Part shown: positions 1 through 12,600 of the stretch, piece by piece | Numbering within the stretch: position 1 is the first letter of the stretch | How the letters are laid out: each line of letters starts with the position of its first letter | NCBI GenBank assembly: GCA_002633005.1 | Contig: NMRA01000428.1 | Span: forward strand, 86,056-118,899 | DNA: 32,844 bases | Reading direction: 5' to 3' | Origin: Phoronis australis | Lineage: Eukaryota > Phoronida > Phoronidae | The notes under the pieces: model-generated | What the model was told of the DNA's origin: nothing | What the model saw: the letters and a program-made list of their open reading frames with translations, nothing else | The model's database searches: none | Program-made: the position numbers and the translations under genes

Positions 1-394
1 TGTAGTAAGAGATATTAATTAAGTGTTACCATGGTATAGGCTGTAGTAAGAGATATTAATTAAGTGTTACCATGGTATAGGCTGTAGTAAGAGATATTAA
101 TTAAGTGTTACCATGGTATAGGCTGTAGTAAGAGATATTAATTAAGTGTTACCATGGTATAGGATGTAGTAAGAGATATTAATTAAGTGTTACCATGGTA
201 TAGGCTGTAGTAAGAGATATTAATTATTAAGTGTTACCATGGTATAGGATGTAGTAAGAGATATTAATTAAGTGTTACCATGGTATAGGATGTAGTAAGA
301 GATATTAATTAAGTGTTACCTTGGTATATGATGTAGTAAGAGATATTAATTAAGTGTTACCTTGGTATATGATGTAGTAAGAGATATTAATTAA
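1..394. repeat. 41-bp minisatellite, about 9.6 copies, touching the window edge
   Basis: The unit begins TGTAGTAAGAGATATTAATT and each copy includes the palindromes TTAATTAA and TACCATGGTA. The copies are nearly identical. One carries a 3-bp ATT insertion near 226, and the last two full copies change CCATGG to CCTTGG. The array probably extends upstream. It lies in the intron before the first visible exon of gene 1. Confidence 0.95.
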
Positions 395-543
395 ACTGAT
401 TTAATTTGTAAACTCAATTAATTAGAAATTATCAAATACTGAGGAAACGCAATTTCAAACATTTAGTTATGGTTTGAATTTCTATTAAAAGTTTGTTGTA
501 TGACAACAATTGAAGCATATTTCAGAGATTGTTGTTTTTTCAG

Positions 544-621
544 GAGCTTCAGACAAGTCTGCTTCTCTTGGTTCATCCAAGAAGACATTCAACATAGCTG
601 GTGGACAAATAACAGGCTCAG
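544..621 (+). CDS. Gene 1 exon a (first exon in window), N-terminal ectodomain
   Basis: The acceptor is a T-rich tract ending in TTTTTTCAG; the donor is CAG|GTAATT. The exon is 78 bp and runs from phase 1 to phase 1, so it could be skipped without a frameshift. It encodes residues 1-25 plus a split glycine: a Ser/Lys/Gly-rich stretch containing FNIAGGQITGSG. No domain is recognised. The open frame alone is weak at this length. The call rests on both splice sites and on phase agreement with the next exon at 2243. The true start of the gene must lie upstream of the window, beyond the 41-bp minisatellite. Confidence 0.65.
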
Positions 622-3600
622 GTAATTTGCTGAAGATACAGTGACTGTCATAGTTTCTTCCAACCAATGGATTCGTGCGAATTTCCCGGTTCCAACGACT
701 TGCACAGTAGCTAACGTGAAGTTTGTAACACGTTTGCGCTGCCGCCGTGCATTCATGGGGTTAGGGAAAGCAATCTTAGAGATCTACAAAACCATTGATA
801 TGGTTGTGGGCTTGCTTTGCTAAATGGCTTACAACTGGTGCATTCCTGATTTGCTGCCTTGAGAAGCCCATTGGTCAAAAAATCATATCTACGTTGTCCG
901 CAGTGGTTTGTAAGGACATCTGTGGTCAAGTCTTTATAAAGTGAACCACAATTAGTCAAACTTAATTATTAAATAAATGCATCACCTTATTGGAAATTTA
1001 ATTCTAAGCTTGAATTTTGTTGCTTTCTTGTAAACTATTTCTCAATTCTTAATGAATACTGAATGAATGCCATATTTCACGTGAATGGCCTTCAGCCCTC
1101 ATTACTCCTATATAATACTTACAAGTAAGATATCTCTGACTTGTTAAATATTTTGAAAATTAAGCTTTTTGGGCTTCACACATTTCTCATTTCTGAATTC
1201 TAAGCTTGGAAAACACTCATTGCAAGCTTTGCTTCTGCAAGATTAAGAAAGATGTCTGGTCAGAAAGTATATGCTGAATGTCTCTTGAAATCTATCACCA
1301 AGCAAGACTAATTGTGCGGGTCAGTAGGTATATACAAACTGAATGTCTGTTGAAATCCATCACCAAACAAAACTTATTTACGTGATAACCAAATATCTAA
1401 ATAAACATATCATTAATTGTTGAGACAATGTGACAAAGTACAAGTGCACTTTTGTTTCCTGGGTGTTTATGTAATTGCAGTGAATTAGCGGTTTGCTTAT
1501 GAGCGCATGAACCCGACCTTCTCTTGCACTCACTGTCAAGAAGTTCTTGTTTTTGAACCCGTCTTAAATTAAGCATTTTTCATGCTTGTGCTCGTTCTGC
1601 ATCAAGTTGAAACATGTTATCATCTACTATATTATAGCGTAGAAATCAAGATGCTTTTAAAATATTATTCTTGGATTCACACATGAAGACAGTCATGTGT
1701 TTCTCACATATATACACCCAATTCTTTCCATGGTCACAGTTTCACATAATGGTATAACACCAAATCCAAAATTGGAGAAAGTGTTCCACAGAACATTAAA
1801 ATTTGAATCATTACAAATTCCTCATTCTCAGAATGACTGACTGTCAGTCATGCTGTCAACAATTTTTAAAGTGACAATAATCTGCACAAAGACCTTCTCA
1901 TACATGCACTGGCTACATAACAAAATTGATTCTACCAAATAAAATATAGTTTGCACATGGAGTCAAGCTGTAGTATAAGAGAATATTTGGCTGGTGGTAG
2001 CTAACACATCCAGTTTCAGACATTGAAATGCTATTATTTAGTGTTAAGCAATGACATTGCCCCAAAGGCACATTTAACCATTAATTAAAGTTAGTCCCTT
2101 TGAAGATTAACACTTATTGCCTGTATTTCTAGAGGTTCTTTAATAATAATAATTATTATTATTATTATCATCTTTGTTGCTGTTTTCGTGAATTTCAAGT
2201 TGGTCCTCCACTATAATTGTTTTTCCTTAATTCCATCTGCAGGGAGTGGTGGTTTGCTGTATGGTGAGTTGTCAAAGGATGACCTTGCTGCTGAATATGG
2301 TTCAGCGGCCACCGACGCCCCCAGTTATATTTATGACATGGAGAGTAACAAGAAGAATCGCGGTACACAGTCACGAAGGATTATGTTCCGGTAAGTCAAA
2401 GAAATGGCCGCACACGTGTAATGGGTCGTACTCAAATGGTGGATGATATTGCAAAGCTGGGTGAGAGGATTAGATTACTGTCTGTTTTAGGGTCTCACTT
2501 TGGGTTGAGTGAAAAGTGTCTTGTTTTCTTGTAACGCTATACAAACCTATTTTGGTTGATATGAATTCAAAGTTTCAAGCTGGTGGTAGATGAGTATCGG
2601 TCTGATATCATTTAGATCATCGTTCATAGCAACAATCATGGAAATATTCTCTTGGATATTTATCATGATTGTTCAGTGATAAGAAATCATTTTCAATGGA
2701 TGGTCAACCTTGGATGAGAAATAATTTGAACCATTTATGTCATGCCTTTCCATATGATTTCATTGAAACCAGTCCATATACAAGAAATAAATCATGATCC
2801 CCCAAAATTCATACTGAACCCTGATCATGCATTGTTTAATTGGCTCGTGCTCATATAAAGTTTAGAAGGTGTTTCCCTATGAATGGGACAACAGATGGCG
2901 TATTTCAAACTTATCCAACTACCAACTGACTGTGCCTCAAACTGATACATTTGCCACCTTGCATCAAACTTATGTACCACTGTGCCTCTTAATGGCAATT
3001 TCATTTTTTATGATATAATGCGTTTGTGTCTTCGGAGTTCCTTGAGGGATTTTCGCGAAATTAGGACAAAAGGTTTCTATTAAGGAGATGATGGCATCTT
3101 CCGATGTTTGGATGGGCTCAACATATTCAGCGCCACCTAGAGCCCACTTTTATGAAAGTAATAAAGACCCCTTCAAGCTTACTGTTTGCAGTGCTGTTGT
3201 GGGCATGTTTCAAGGCTTAGCGTAGCTTTTCTTGCCAAAAGTGTCAACAAAGACGGTATAATTGCTTTCCATATTAAATTAACCAATTCAGCATCATATT
3301 TATATTTATACATATGCATGCACCCTTCGGTGAAAGAGCAAAGAATTGTGTTGATGAATGACATATAAAGATAATTAACTATTACTTAAAATACGCTGCC
3401 TTCTGGCAGGGCAAGTACTTTTTTGAATGGTACAACTTACTGATTGTGGTCATTCAATCTGGTTTCCAAAGAATCACTTAAAAGTTAGACTCTGATCTCC
3501 ATCAGATTTCCAAGCCGTTTTTATTTAAATCAACAGGATTTCTGACTGATACTTTTAAAATTCTCATTACAAAGCCAGAGTAGTTTTCAACGTAAACTTG

Positions 3601-6600
3601 ACAGTGTTGAAATTCAACAAAGTTTTGCCTCACAAAAGCATGACTTAATATCCACAAGTTTCCTTTTAACTAAAGCCTATTTCTTAAACGTCTTGATAAA
3701 CTGTGGAAAAATTCCATACTTGGTATTGAAATTACGACAACTTATTGTGTTTGTCAATTCGCAAATAAGCAGTGAGCGGCTTTGTGCAATAACTTAACAA
3801 TAAATTATGGCGAAATTGTGAGAGAGATGCTGCGTTATTGCCAAATGAATCTGGCAAGAAGATCGTAATAGATTGTCTAAATCAGGCAGAGTTCTGTCGA
3901 AGACTTCGACAGAACTCTGCCTTGTTTATTTTGAAAACTATATCATGATAAGTGACCAGAAACTTGACCTCTTGACTTTCCAATAACTAAAACAGCCCAA
4001 GGGTGTGTCCTTCACAAGTCAATGAGATTCGCCTTCTTAATACTGCCAATCAGTGTTGCATTGTTAGTCTTTTCTAAAGTTGTTTAGAATCACACAAAAT
4101 GTCCAAATTTGGCTTAACTTGAACCATCATATCTCAGCAATGGCTGATTTGGCTAAACTTGAACCATCACATCTCAGCAATGGCAGATTGGATTCATATG
4201 AAACTTTCATTTATCATGTTTTTGTGTCTTGTTCGCAAAATGCTTTTAGGGATTGTTCATGAAATTTTACAGTTTTGCATGAGAGGCTGTCAAAAATTGG
4301 TCTTTTATGAAAACTTGTATAAATGGCAACGGAAGGTTTCAGGAACAGCGTGCATTAATCAGATGAAATTTGTTTGTGTTATTGATACTGCTGTTTTGTT
4401 GTGAATGTATCTCGAGCATTTTATTTTTTCCTAAATTTTACCATAATAACACTGTCACATTGCCCAATTAATGGCAGATTAGTATAAGGGAAAAATCATG
4501 TTCTGCAGGTTTTCACTTTTCAGAAATTATACTGTACTTTTACTGAGTTTGTTGATAGTTTTCAAAATACACTAGCTTGTAAAAAATGTCCTATTACCTG
4601 AATTGAGACGAGTATTCTGCTGACAAGCTGTTAATTCAGTGGAATCGTATCGTATCTATTTTTTAATATTCCTCTTTTATTGTTTATTTCAGTTTGAATA
4701 CTGCTGTAAAGTCTATCTTTGTTGCTGGAACATCGGTGACTACGACAGACTTTTTGGAAGTTACCCTGCCTTTTGACAACTCCACCTTGGCCCATGATGA
4801 GATACCAGCCATCCTTTATTATGATCCAGGTACTATTCTTAGTGTTTGCTGCATAACTCAAATATTCCAGTTGTTCCAAGTGGTAACATTTCCATTTGGA
4901 CATTTCACATATTTCAAACCTAGAGAAACTGCACACAGTACTTACTACCACCAAAACCAATGATGAGTTATATCGCAATGTTTTCACTGTGATTTTCTAT
5001 TTTTACCTTTAGTTGCTGGAATGTTCAAGGAGTTGTGTGAGTCTTGCAACTCTTGCAGCAGGAATTACGTGACGCATGTTGACTGGCAGAAGAAAACAGT
5101 TTCAGACAGGGTATGTTATTTATTTGGAGGAGTACTTCATTTTTCAAAAGAATCAAGAAATTTTTTTCCTCAAAATTTGGTGAATTTTGTATGTAAGAAT
5201 TTCCGAGTCAATATTCAAATGATTCTGTTCATTTTCCTTCTGGCTTTCCCCTCACCTTTTGCCATAATGATTACAAAACCAGCTGGTAATTTTGACAAAT
5301 TTTCTTCTTGTCCAAGCATAAAGCAAATTTGCCTGAATATATCTCGAACCATATGCACATTCCTAGGATGGCTCGTTGTCCTGCCACAGATCTGCCTTCT
5401 TACCCATAAGGCCACTTTCCCATGACTTATCTTCCTGCTTTCTTACAGTCTTGGTCATTATTTTTGTTTGAATGAGGAAACTTTACTGTACACAAGATGA
5501 AGCTGAAGAGCTAGAGACCTGACTCAAGTGTCTAGCATTGAGGTCCAGTCGGATTTGATGTTACGACCTTGTGAACAGGAGGCAGACATTCAACACACTA
5601 GCCCACACACTTGCTTCTTGTGTTTGTGCTCATAGAAGTCAGCTAGTCAGCCAAATATCCTCAGATCCTGTATACTCCAGTTTAGACCAATATCCCAGTC
5701 TCAGACAGACAAATATACATAATACATGTATTGTAGGATCAATAAGGCCAAATGCATGCTATTATGTGGTGACATGGGTGTCATTACAGCGTTTTCCCCG
5801 TTGCTCCCAACTTGTTCGATTCTATAGCCTAACAACAAGTTTGGAAGAGCACCCCTGTAGCCAATATCTTACATGATTGATTAAGTCCATTCTGGCATTT
5901 ATGGTTGGAGGGCCAGCTCTCTTTTGTTCGATAATTGCTCTAATCTCCAGTAAGATCATATCTAGCCTGAATGGGATGTGCTGCTAAAAATAAAAGTTTA
6001 ATAAGTTACAACATATTTGAACATAAACCAATAGCATTTCTGAAATCCTCGTCAAATGGTGATGATGTTTAGTTTTTGAATTGCCAAAATTACCCAACTA
6101 CAACCGAAGTTACAACAATCTGTTCTTTCCGAATGCACCAAAGAATTCGCTCTGGGTTTGACTGTGTTCACAAGTGGTCTGGTAGATAATTGTCCTGCCT
6201 GTTGTCATACCAGACAAAAGACTGTGCTTGGCAGTTAACAAAGAAGCTAGATGTTATCACACCATCACAACCTTCTACGTCTGGAAAAGTCACTGAATCA
6301 AAAAACGCCGTCATGTCATGAACTTGTGATGACAGGAACAGGTTCAAAGGTTCCCACAAAATTCAAGCTGATGGCCGGGAAGCTGTGAATCTTTGGCGTA
6401 TGAGCTAGTTGGCGGGTCGCTTGGCAGTCGTTTTCATTAAATTTTCTTACACGGTGTAACATGTGAATGATTTGCGATTTCCTCAGCAGGAACTGAAGGA
6501 AATTCAAAGTTGGGTCATTTGTAGTCAATAAAAGCTGATATTAAATATGGGTCATGTGTAGTCAATGATAGGTTAATAAAACTAAATTTTGTCACATTTC

Positions 6601-9600
6601 AAGTAGTCTAATTATGAATAAAAAGGTCCAGTAAGCTGAAGTAGGAAATGTTGTGTAAACAAATGGTTGAGTAAGTTGAAAGAATAATTGGCACTGACAT
6701 CAACTTGTGATTTGGCTCCTACTGTGAATTGGGCATCTTGGAAACTTGGTTTGGGCTGTCTTGCGTGTTTGCTATCAGTTGTTGATCTCTGCTTTCATCA
6801 TTATTTGAATTGTCTATGTCTGCTTCAATTGAAGATAACCCTTATAACAAAACTGGAAATCCCAGAAGTGTTACACATGGTAAAGACAACAATGGAACAG
6901 TGAAGCAGTTATGTGTGGAACTTGTGGATCTTGAAGCATTATTTTAAATGTGCTTCTGTACCTTGACCTTACATACCTGTCAATTATCAGTTAACTGAGA
7001 AGCAAAGAGAATATACCCTACAGAGCTATGCAGGGGGTCATGCAACTCTTAAAAGTGAAGTTGTGTGAAAAATGAAACTGGTCACCATTTGGATGAGGGA
7101 GAAAACAAACACTGATGGAAAATCAAAACAAGTAAATTTTCAATGCTAATCAATCTGTTATGTCTGAAATAGTTCGAGGAGGGATGTCAGTGTCCAATCA
7201 GAAAACAGTCGAAAATGCCATCAATTTCGGACAAAAATAATTACCAAAATTGGACTTTAATTTTTTTTTAAAAAATTTCTATCAAAGAAGGAAACAATAT
7301 TTTAAACGTGTGCAATCTCTCACAAACGTTGTCTGTAGGTACATGTAGGCAGGTATGTCATAGACCTTTAAGATAGTAATACAAAAAATTAATGAAAACA
7401 TAAAATGTTCACTTGTTGGTCATATTGTGTCCTAAGTTGATGAGACTTTACCATAAATGTTGAACGAACAAGTTGGTTTGGCTGAGAGACGGGTTGTTTG
7501 GTGAATGTACAACAGCGTATTTGCTCCTAATAGATGCTAGTAAGGTTACTTGTGGAAAGAAAAGGTTAGTTTTGAAAAACAGATAATTTGAAAACCGGAT
7601 GAGTGTTGAGGAGTGTTTTCCTATTTGAACCCCTTTCCTGCCCATAGGTGCAACGTAGTCTTAAGGGGTGCATCTTATACTTCTAAGGTTTTAAAAAATA
7701 TAGGTCACATGAAAAAACTCGTTTGATTTTTGTAATTGAACTTGGAACCTTTTCTAGAATTTCAGTTTGGTTCCTTTTCCATTGAATTTCCACAAGAAAG
7801 GATGTTGCTCCTGGTTTCATTCCCCACCAACTTTATTATGGAATTTCATCATAAAGGGAACCAAAGTAAAACTGGTCATGAAAATCACGTCTGAACAGCA
7901 TGTCTCATATTCCTGTGCTAAGGGAGTACACCCCCCCTAAGTGATTGATCCACTACCTCCTTCTAATATTGAGGGGTTGGTAGTGTTAAGGGTATTTTGC
8001 GTAATCATGAGAGAATAATGATGTTTTGAATGTTGATGGTAAAGCCTTGATCATGCCTGTCTTGAGTTGCTAACTGATAATTATAATAACTGCCTTGTCT
8101 TCCTGCAACCTACGTGTACTGTCTTGTTACAAAGTTAAGGCAATTCATGTACCAAGTTCACTCGATGAAGTGTTTGGAATTCATACCAAATGTTATTTTG
8201 TAGTCTGTGATGTGAAAATTTCAAATTACATAAAATTTTGCAATTAATAATTATTATGCCAATTTCTAATAGCTTGCCTGTTAATAACAACAATACAACC
8301 AGAGATTACTAATAAATAATGATAATCATAATCATTACGATGACAATAAAGCTAATTTTAATAACGACAATAATAATAGCCACTATGTTACTGAGTATTA
8401 GTGTTGTATGGTAAAAATTGTTACCAATTTAGAACACTCTGACATATTCAATTTTTAAAATTATTACATAACATAATCTGGCACTGAATAAATGTGTTGC
8501 CAGTTTAAGTTGTGTACTCTTAACTACTGCCAGACAATATGTTGAATACTTGTGGGAAAACAAGAAGGACGTATCTGGCCATTGCGCTTGTAGGATAGAA
8601 TTATTGAGACTTTAATAACCATGAGCAATGTACTTTCTATGTAACACTGCTAAGGACAAAAATCTTAGTTAGTCTGTGGTGTGAGTCATTATGAAACATT
8701 GGTCTCACATATTGAGTCATTATGAAACATTGGTCTCACATATTGAGTCATTATGAAACATTGGTCTCACATATTGAGTCATTATGAAACATTGGTCTCA
8801 CATATTGAAGAAAAAGAACACCACCTGCCTGCATCACTTTTAGTAAGTTCTCAACTTTTTTGTAAATACGGCAACAAACAACTTTCTAAGCACATGCTGC
8901 CAGCCCCCCATTTTGGCCTTATTAATGTTTGTAATTTACCTTTCTCACTGAACTAACCTTGCTTTGTAAATGGAGGTGAATAATGGATTATAAACTTGTC
9001 GAATTGTTTTATGTTTGACTGGTTCTTTTATGATGGAAAAGACAGTGGACCAGGTAGGTCAACGCCGCTGATCATTACCAAGAAAACAAGGCTCTTGCAT
9101 GTGGTGAAAGGTCACTTATTATGACTACCAATAAGAAAAGGTATAACAATTTAGGATGTTAGTTTCATGTGTAAACCCCCTGAGGGAGAAGCCAGTTTTC
9201 ATTCTGAATAAAACAGTTGAAGCATACTTTACTGAAAGACACAGTCTTAGTCTGAATAGAATTCTTACTTTGGAGGGTTGAGTACACTCTACACTTCAAA
9301 CAACTGAATAGATGATAAGGGCTTGAATTGAATAAACTATTCACTTCAAACAATTGAATTGAAGATAAGGTCTTGTGCTCTTTTCTGTAGACCTTTCACT
9401 GAATTTCTATGGTCGCCTATTATACCTATTGTTAGCATGACTGTACATAAAAGCCCAGGCCAGGTTAGCATGCATAGCCATTAGTGTCTAGGTGCAGGGG
9501 CTACAAGCTAGCTGGGAGTGGTAATGTAGGACTATGTGGAAGGCACAAGTTGCCCTTATACTAAGGGTTCTGCTGGTTGGTTTTATTGTATGCTGTGTGT

Positions 9601-12600
9601 AAATGATGTTATGAGTCTTGTCGTTCAGTTGTTTTTGTTATTTGGACATTTCGGGATAGTTAATACCAGTTTGACCNAGAAAAAGTATAACAATTTAGGA
9701 TGTTAGTTTCATGTGTAAACCCCCTGAGGGAGATGCCAGTTTTCATTCTGAATAAAACAGTTGAAGCATACTTTACTGAAAGACACAGTCTTAGTCTGAA
9801 TAGAATTCTTACTTCCCAGGGTTGAGTACACTCTACACTTCAAACAACTGAATAGATGATAAAGGCTTGAATTGAATAAACTATTTACTTCAAACAATTG
9901 AATTGAAGATAAGGTCTTGTGCTCTTTTCTGTAGCCCTTTCACTGAATTTCTATGGTTGCCTATTATACCTATTGTTAGCATGACTGTACATAAAAGCCC
10001 AGGCCAGGTTAGCATGCATAGCCATTAGTGTCTAGGTGCAGGGGCTACAAGCTAGCTGGGAGTGGTAATGTAGGACTATGTGGAAGGCACAAGTTGCCCT
10101 TATACTAAGGGTTCTGCTGGTTGGTTTTATTGTATGCTGTGTGTAAATGATGTTATGAGTCTTGTCGTTCAGTTGTTTTTGTTATTTGGACATTTCGGGA
10201 TAGTTAATACCAGTTTGACCTCACTATGTTATGTGCTTGACTTGATTCGATCAGGTGATCAGCTATTCAAAATTAATTGTAACAGTGTAGTCAGTAGCAG
10301 CCCTCCAGTATAACACAAACTTGATGTAAAACACTTGGACCTCATGATATATACAATCTCTCATATTCTGTACAATGCATGCTGGGACATGTGATATTGA
10401 AATAGTAGCTACTATAGGCTTGTTTGTTTGTAATGTGTATTGACTGTTTGTAGTGTGTATTGACTGTTTGCTTCACAGCCAAACACAGGAACATCAGAAA
10501 TTGTACAAGAATGTGAGCGAGAGTACAGCAAGGTGTTTAACAGAAAGTCCAATAGTGTTTTCAATTAAGTTTGAATAAATTCTGATAGAACAAAACCATT
10601 CCCAGATGCCTTTCACGGACATGAATTTTGTGTTGTCTGAATTTAGACATCCAAAATTTGCCTTAAGTTTTCACTGTTGTCCAAATATGGTCACCTATAG
10701 AAATTTATTGAAAAGTTTTCGTGAGTAGCCATGAGGAAAGGACTAGAACATTGTTTGTTGGTCTAGAAGCGTTACATGTTTACATCACCTGGGAAAGAGA
10801 AAAGCATAATTAGATATGTTCACTTGCGGTGAAATTGACGATTTTCTGACGGCCTGCCATTTTAGGACAAGCATAAATATTTCCAAAAAGCGTTTTCCAT
10901 GCATGGTCCAAAACTATTTTTCAATGATCCATGAATTTTGGTCAATGTCATTGTTTTTGTGTAGCAATAGACAGCAACGTGTCTGAGTTCGTCTGACTCT
11001 GTCTCATGTTTATTCAGATATTCGCTTGAGAAGTGCATTGATGTTCAAACTCAGTTCTAGCATGACGGGTATTCAACTGTTCATCTCATTCATAAAAGCA
11101 AAGGGTTGTGGTCATTAAAAATAACGATAGTTTGACCAGATAGGTTCATGCTGCAATGCCAAAACCAAAGCCAGTCTGCCTGCTGAGCATATTGGTGTCA
11201 CTCAAGCCTGGGGGTGTAAATGATAATTAAGGAAGAATATCGGGTTGATGGTGTTGAGGTACAAATAGTTTTTCATTTCGATTTAAGACAGGATGTTAGA
11301 CGCATAACAGTATGTTAGACGCATAACAGTACGTTAGACGCATAACAGTACGTTAGACGCATAACAGTACGTTAGACGCATAACAGTACGTTAGACGCAT
11401 AACAGTACGTTAGACGCATAACAGTACGTTAGACGCATAACAGTATGTTAGACGCATAACAGTATGTTAGCTGTTTCAACAATATGCACTGCACAATTGT
11501 TATGGACAAACATGGCAGGACAGAAATCAGATCATATTATACAAAATTTTCTGATTATGGAAAAATGCTTTTGGACTTTGTACACATTTTGTGGACCTCC
11601 AAAAAGATATTGTGGATAAATGTTGTTGCTATTATTCTTGTCCCAAAATCGCTCCAGTCCAAACAATATGATAGATTTTATTGTAGAATATGTTATATAT
11701 TGGCTTTTTGTGAGCTCACATATTTATATTTGGTTCATTTGTCCGGTGTCTGCTTTGTTCTATTTCCAAAACCCTTTGATGTATGTTCGTGAACTTTTGC
11801 AGGAGATGGAACGACTGGAGCCAATTTTCGGACAGGCCCCCTAGTGACATTTTTTTTTCTTAGTTAACCTCTGCAGCTTGAATTAGGTCTTCAATTATTT
11901 TCATAAAATTTATCATTTGGTACTGATACTTGTAAGCTTCTAGTACCTGAGTTCACATTTTCTGTTATAGATCTGTTCAACTTGGACACAGGTAAACAGT
12001 AGTTCATCATCGTCAACTCGCCGCAAGAGAAGTGCTCCTGCTGGAAACCTTGACCCAACTCAGTTAACTCAAGGAAATGTGAAGCGCCAACCATTCAATG
12101 CTAAACCATACTTGACGAATGTACAGGTAGAAGAAATTGCTTTTTAGCTATATCATAAATAGCCTATCTAGATTAATTGTTGAAAATTTTAACAAAATTT
12201 TACTTGCTAGTGTAACGGTGCAGACTCCTTCAAACCATCTTCCCTTTCACCCATGATTAACTCATCTAATTGTGCGTAACTGCCATCTGTGGAATTATTG
12301 AGACATTGCATGTGAGAACATTTTGGACAGATACGTGTGTCTTTACGCATCTCCACACTGTGTACCAGTTAGCAGTTGAACATTTCTAAAATTTCATGCA
12401 AGTACCTTGAGAGAAAAATGAAATGTTCCACTCTCCCTAACTTAAAAATTTTTTGCATTTTCTTTTGGCTGCGGACATGTTAAATGTTGTGGTCTTCCTG
12501 GTGTTTCTTGAATATCGGACTGGCATTTTATTCCATATTTCCAAAATATGACAAGCTCTGGCCTTGAGCAAAGTAGGATTTCTGTCACTAATTGAAAACT

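Larger units (their letters stand above)
2391..4692 (+). other. Intron of gene 1 (2.3 kb)
   Basis: Non-coding. It contains an imperfect hairpin at 2631-2673, CTCF-like matches at 2888-2901 and 3130-3143, a perfect 19-bp hairpin at 3884-3922 and a 40-bp tandem pair at 4108-4187. Nothing else is recognised. Confidence 0.7.
5111..11970 (+). other. Long intron of gene 1 (6.9 kb)
   Basis: No additional exon of matching phase could be supported. It holds low-complexity AAT/ATA-rich sequence (about 8240-8400), a 31-bp x4 array, a 544-bp direct duplication with an N at the junction, a 19-bp x9 array and an exon-like fragment at 11803. Many short open frames on both strands lack family features. Confidence 0.6.

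Noticed and set aside
2631-2673. microRNA precursor
   Set aside because: The fold is only about 43 nt with an 8-nt loop, and the pairing does not extend outward.
6168-6528. Two overlapping minus-strand open frames of 63 and 70 codons
   Set aside because: They lie in different frames, have no recognisable domain and no clear splice sites; transposon debris cannot be excluded but is not supported.
11803-11844. Exon-like stretch EMERLEPIFGQAP after a TTTTGCAG site
   Set aside because: It meets a stop after 13 codons, has no donor, and is not needed because the exons at 5013-5110 and 11971-12126 already join in phase 0.
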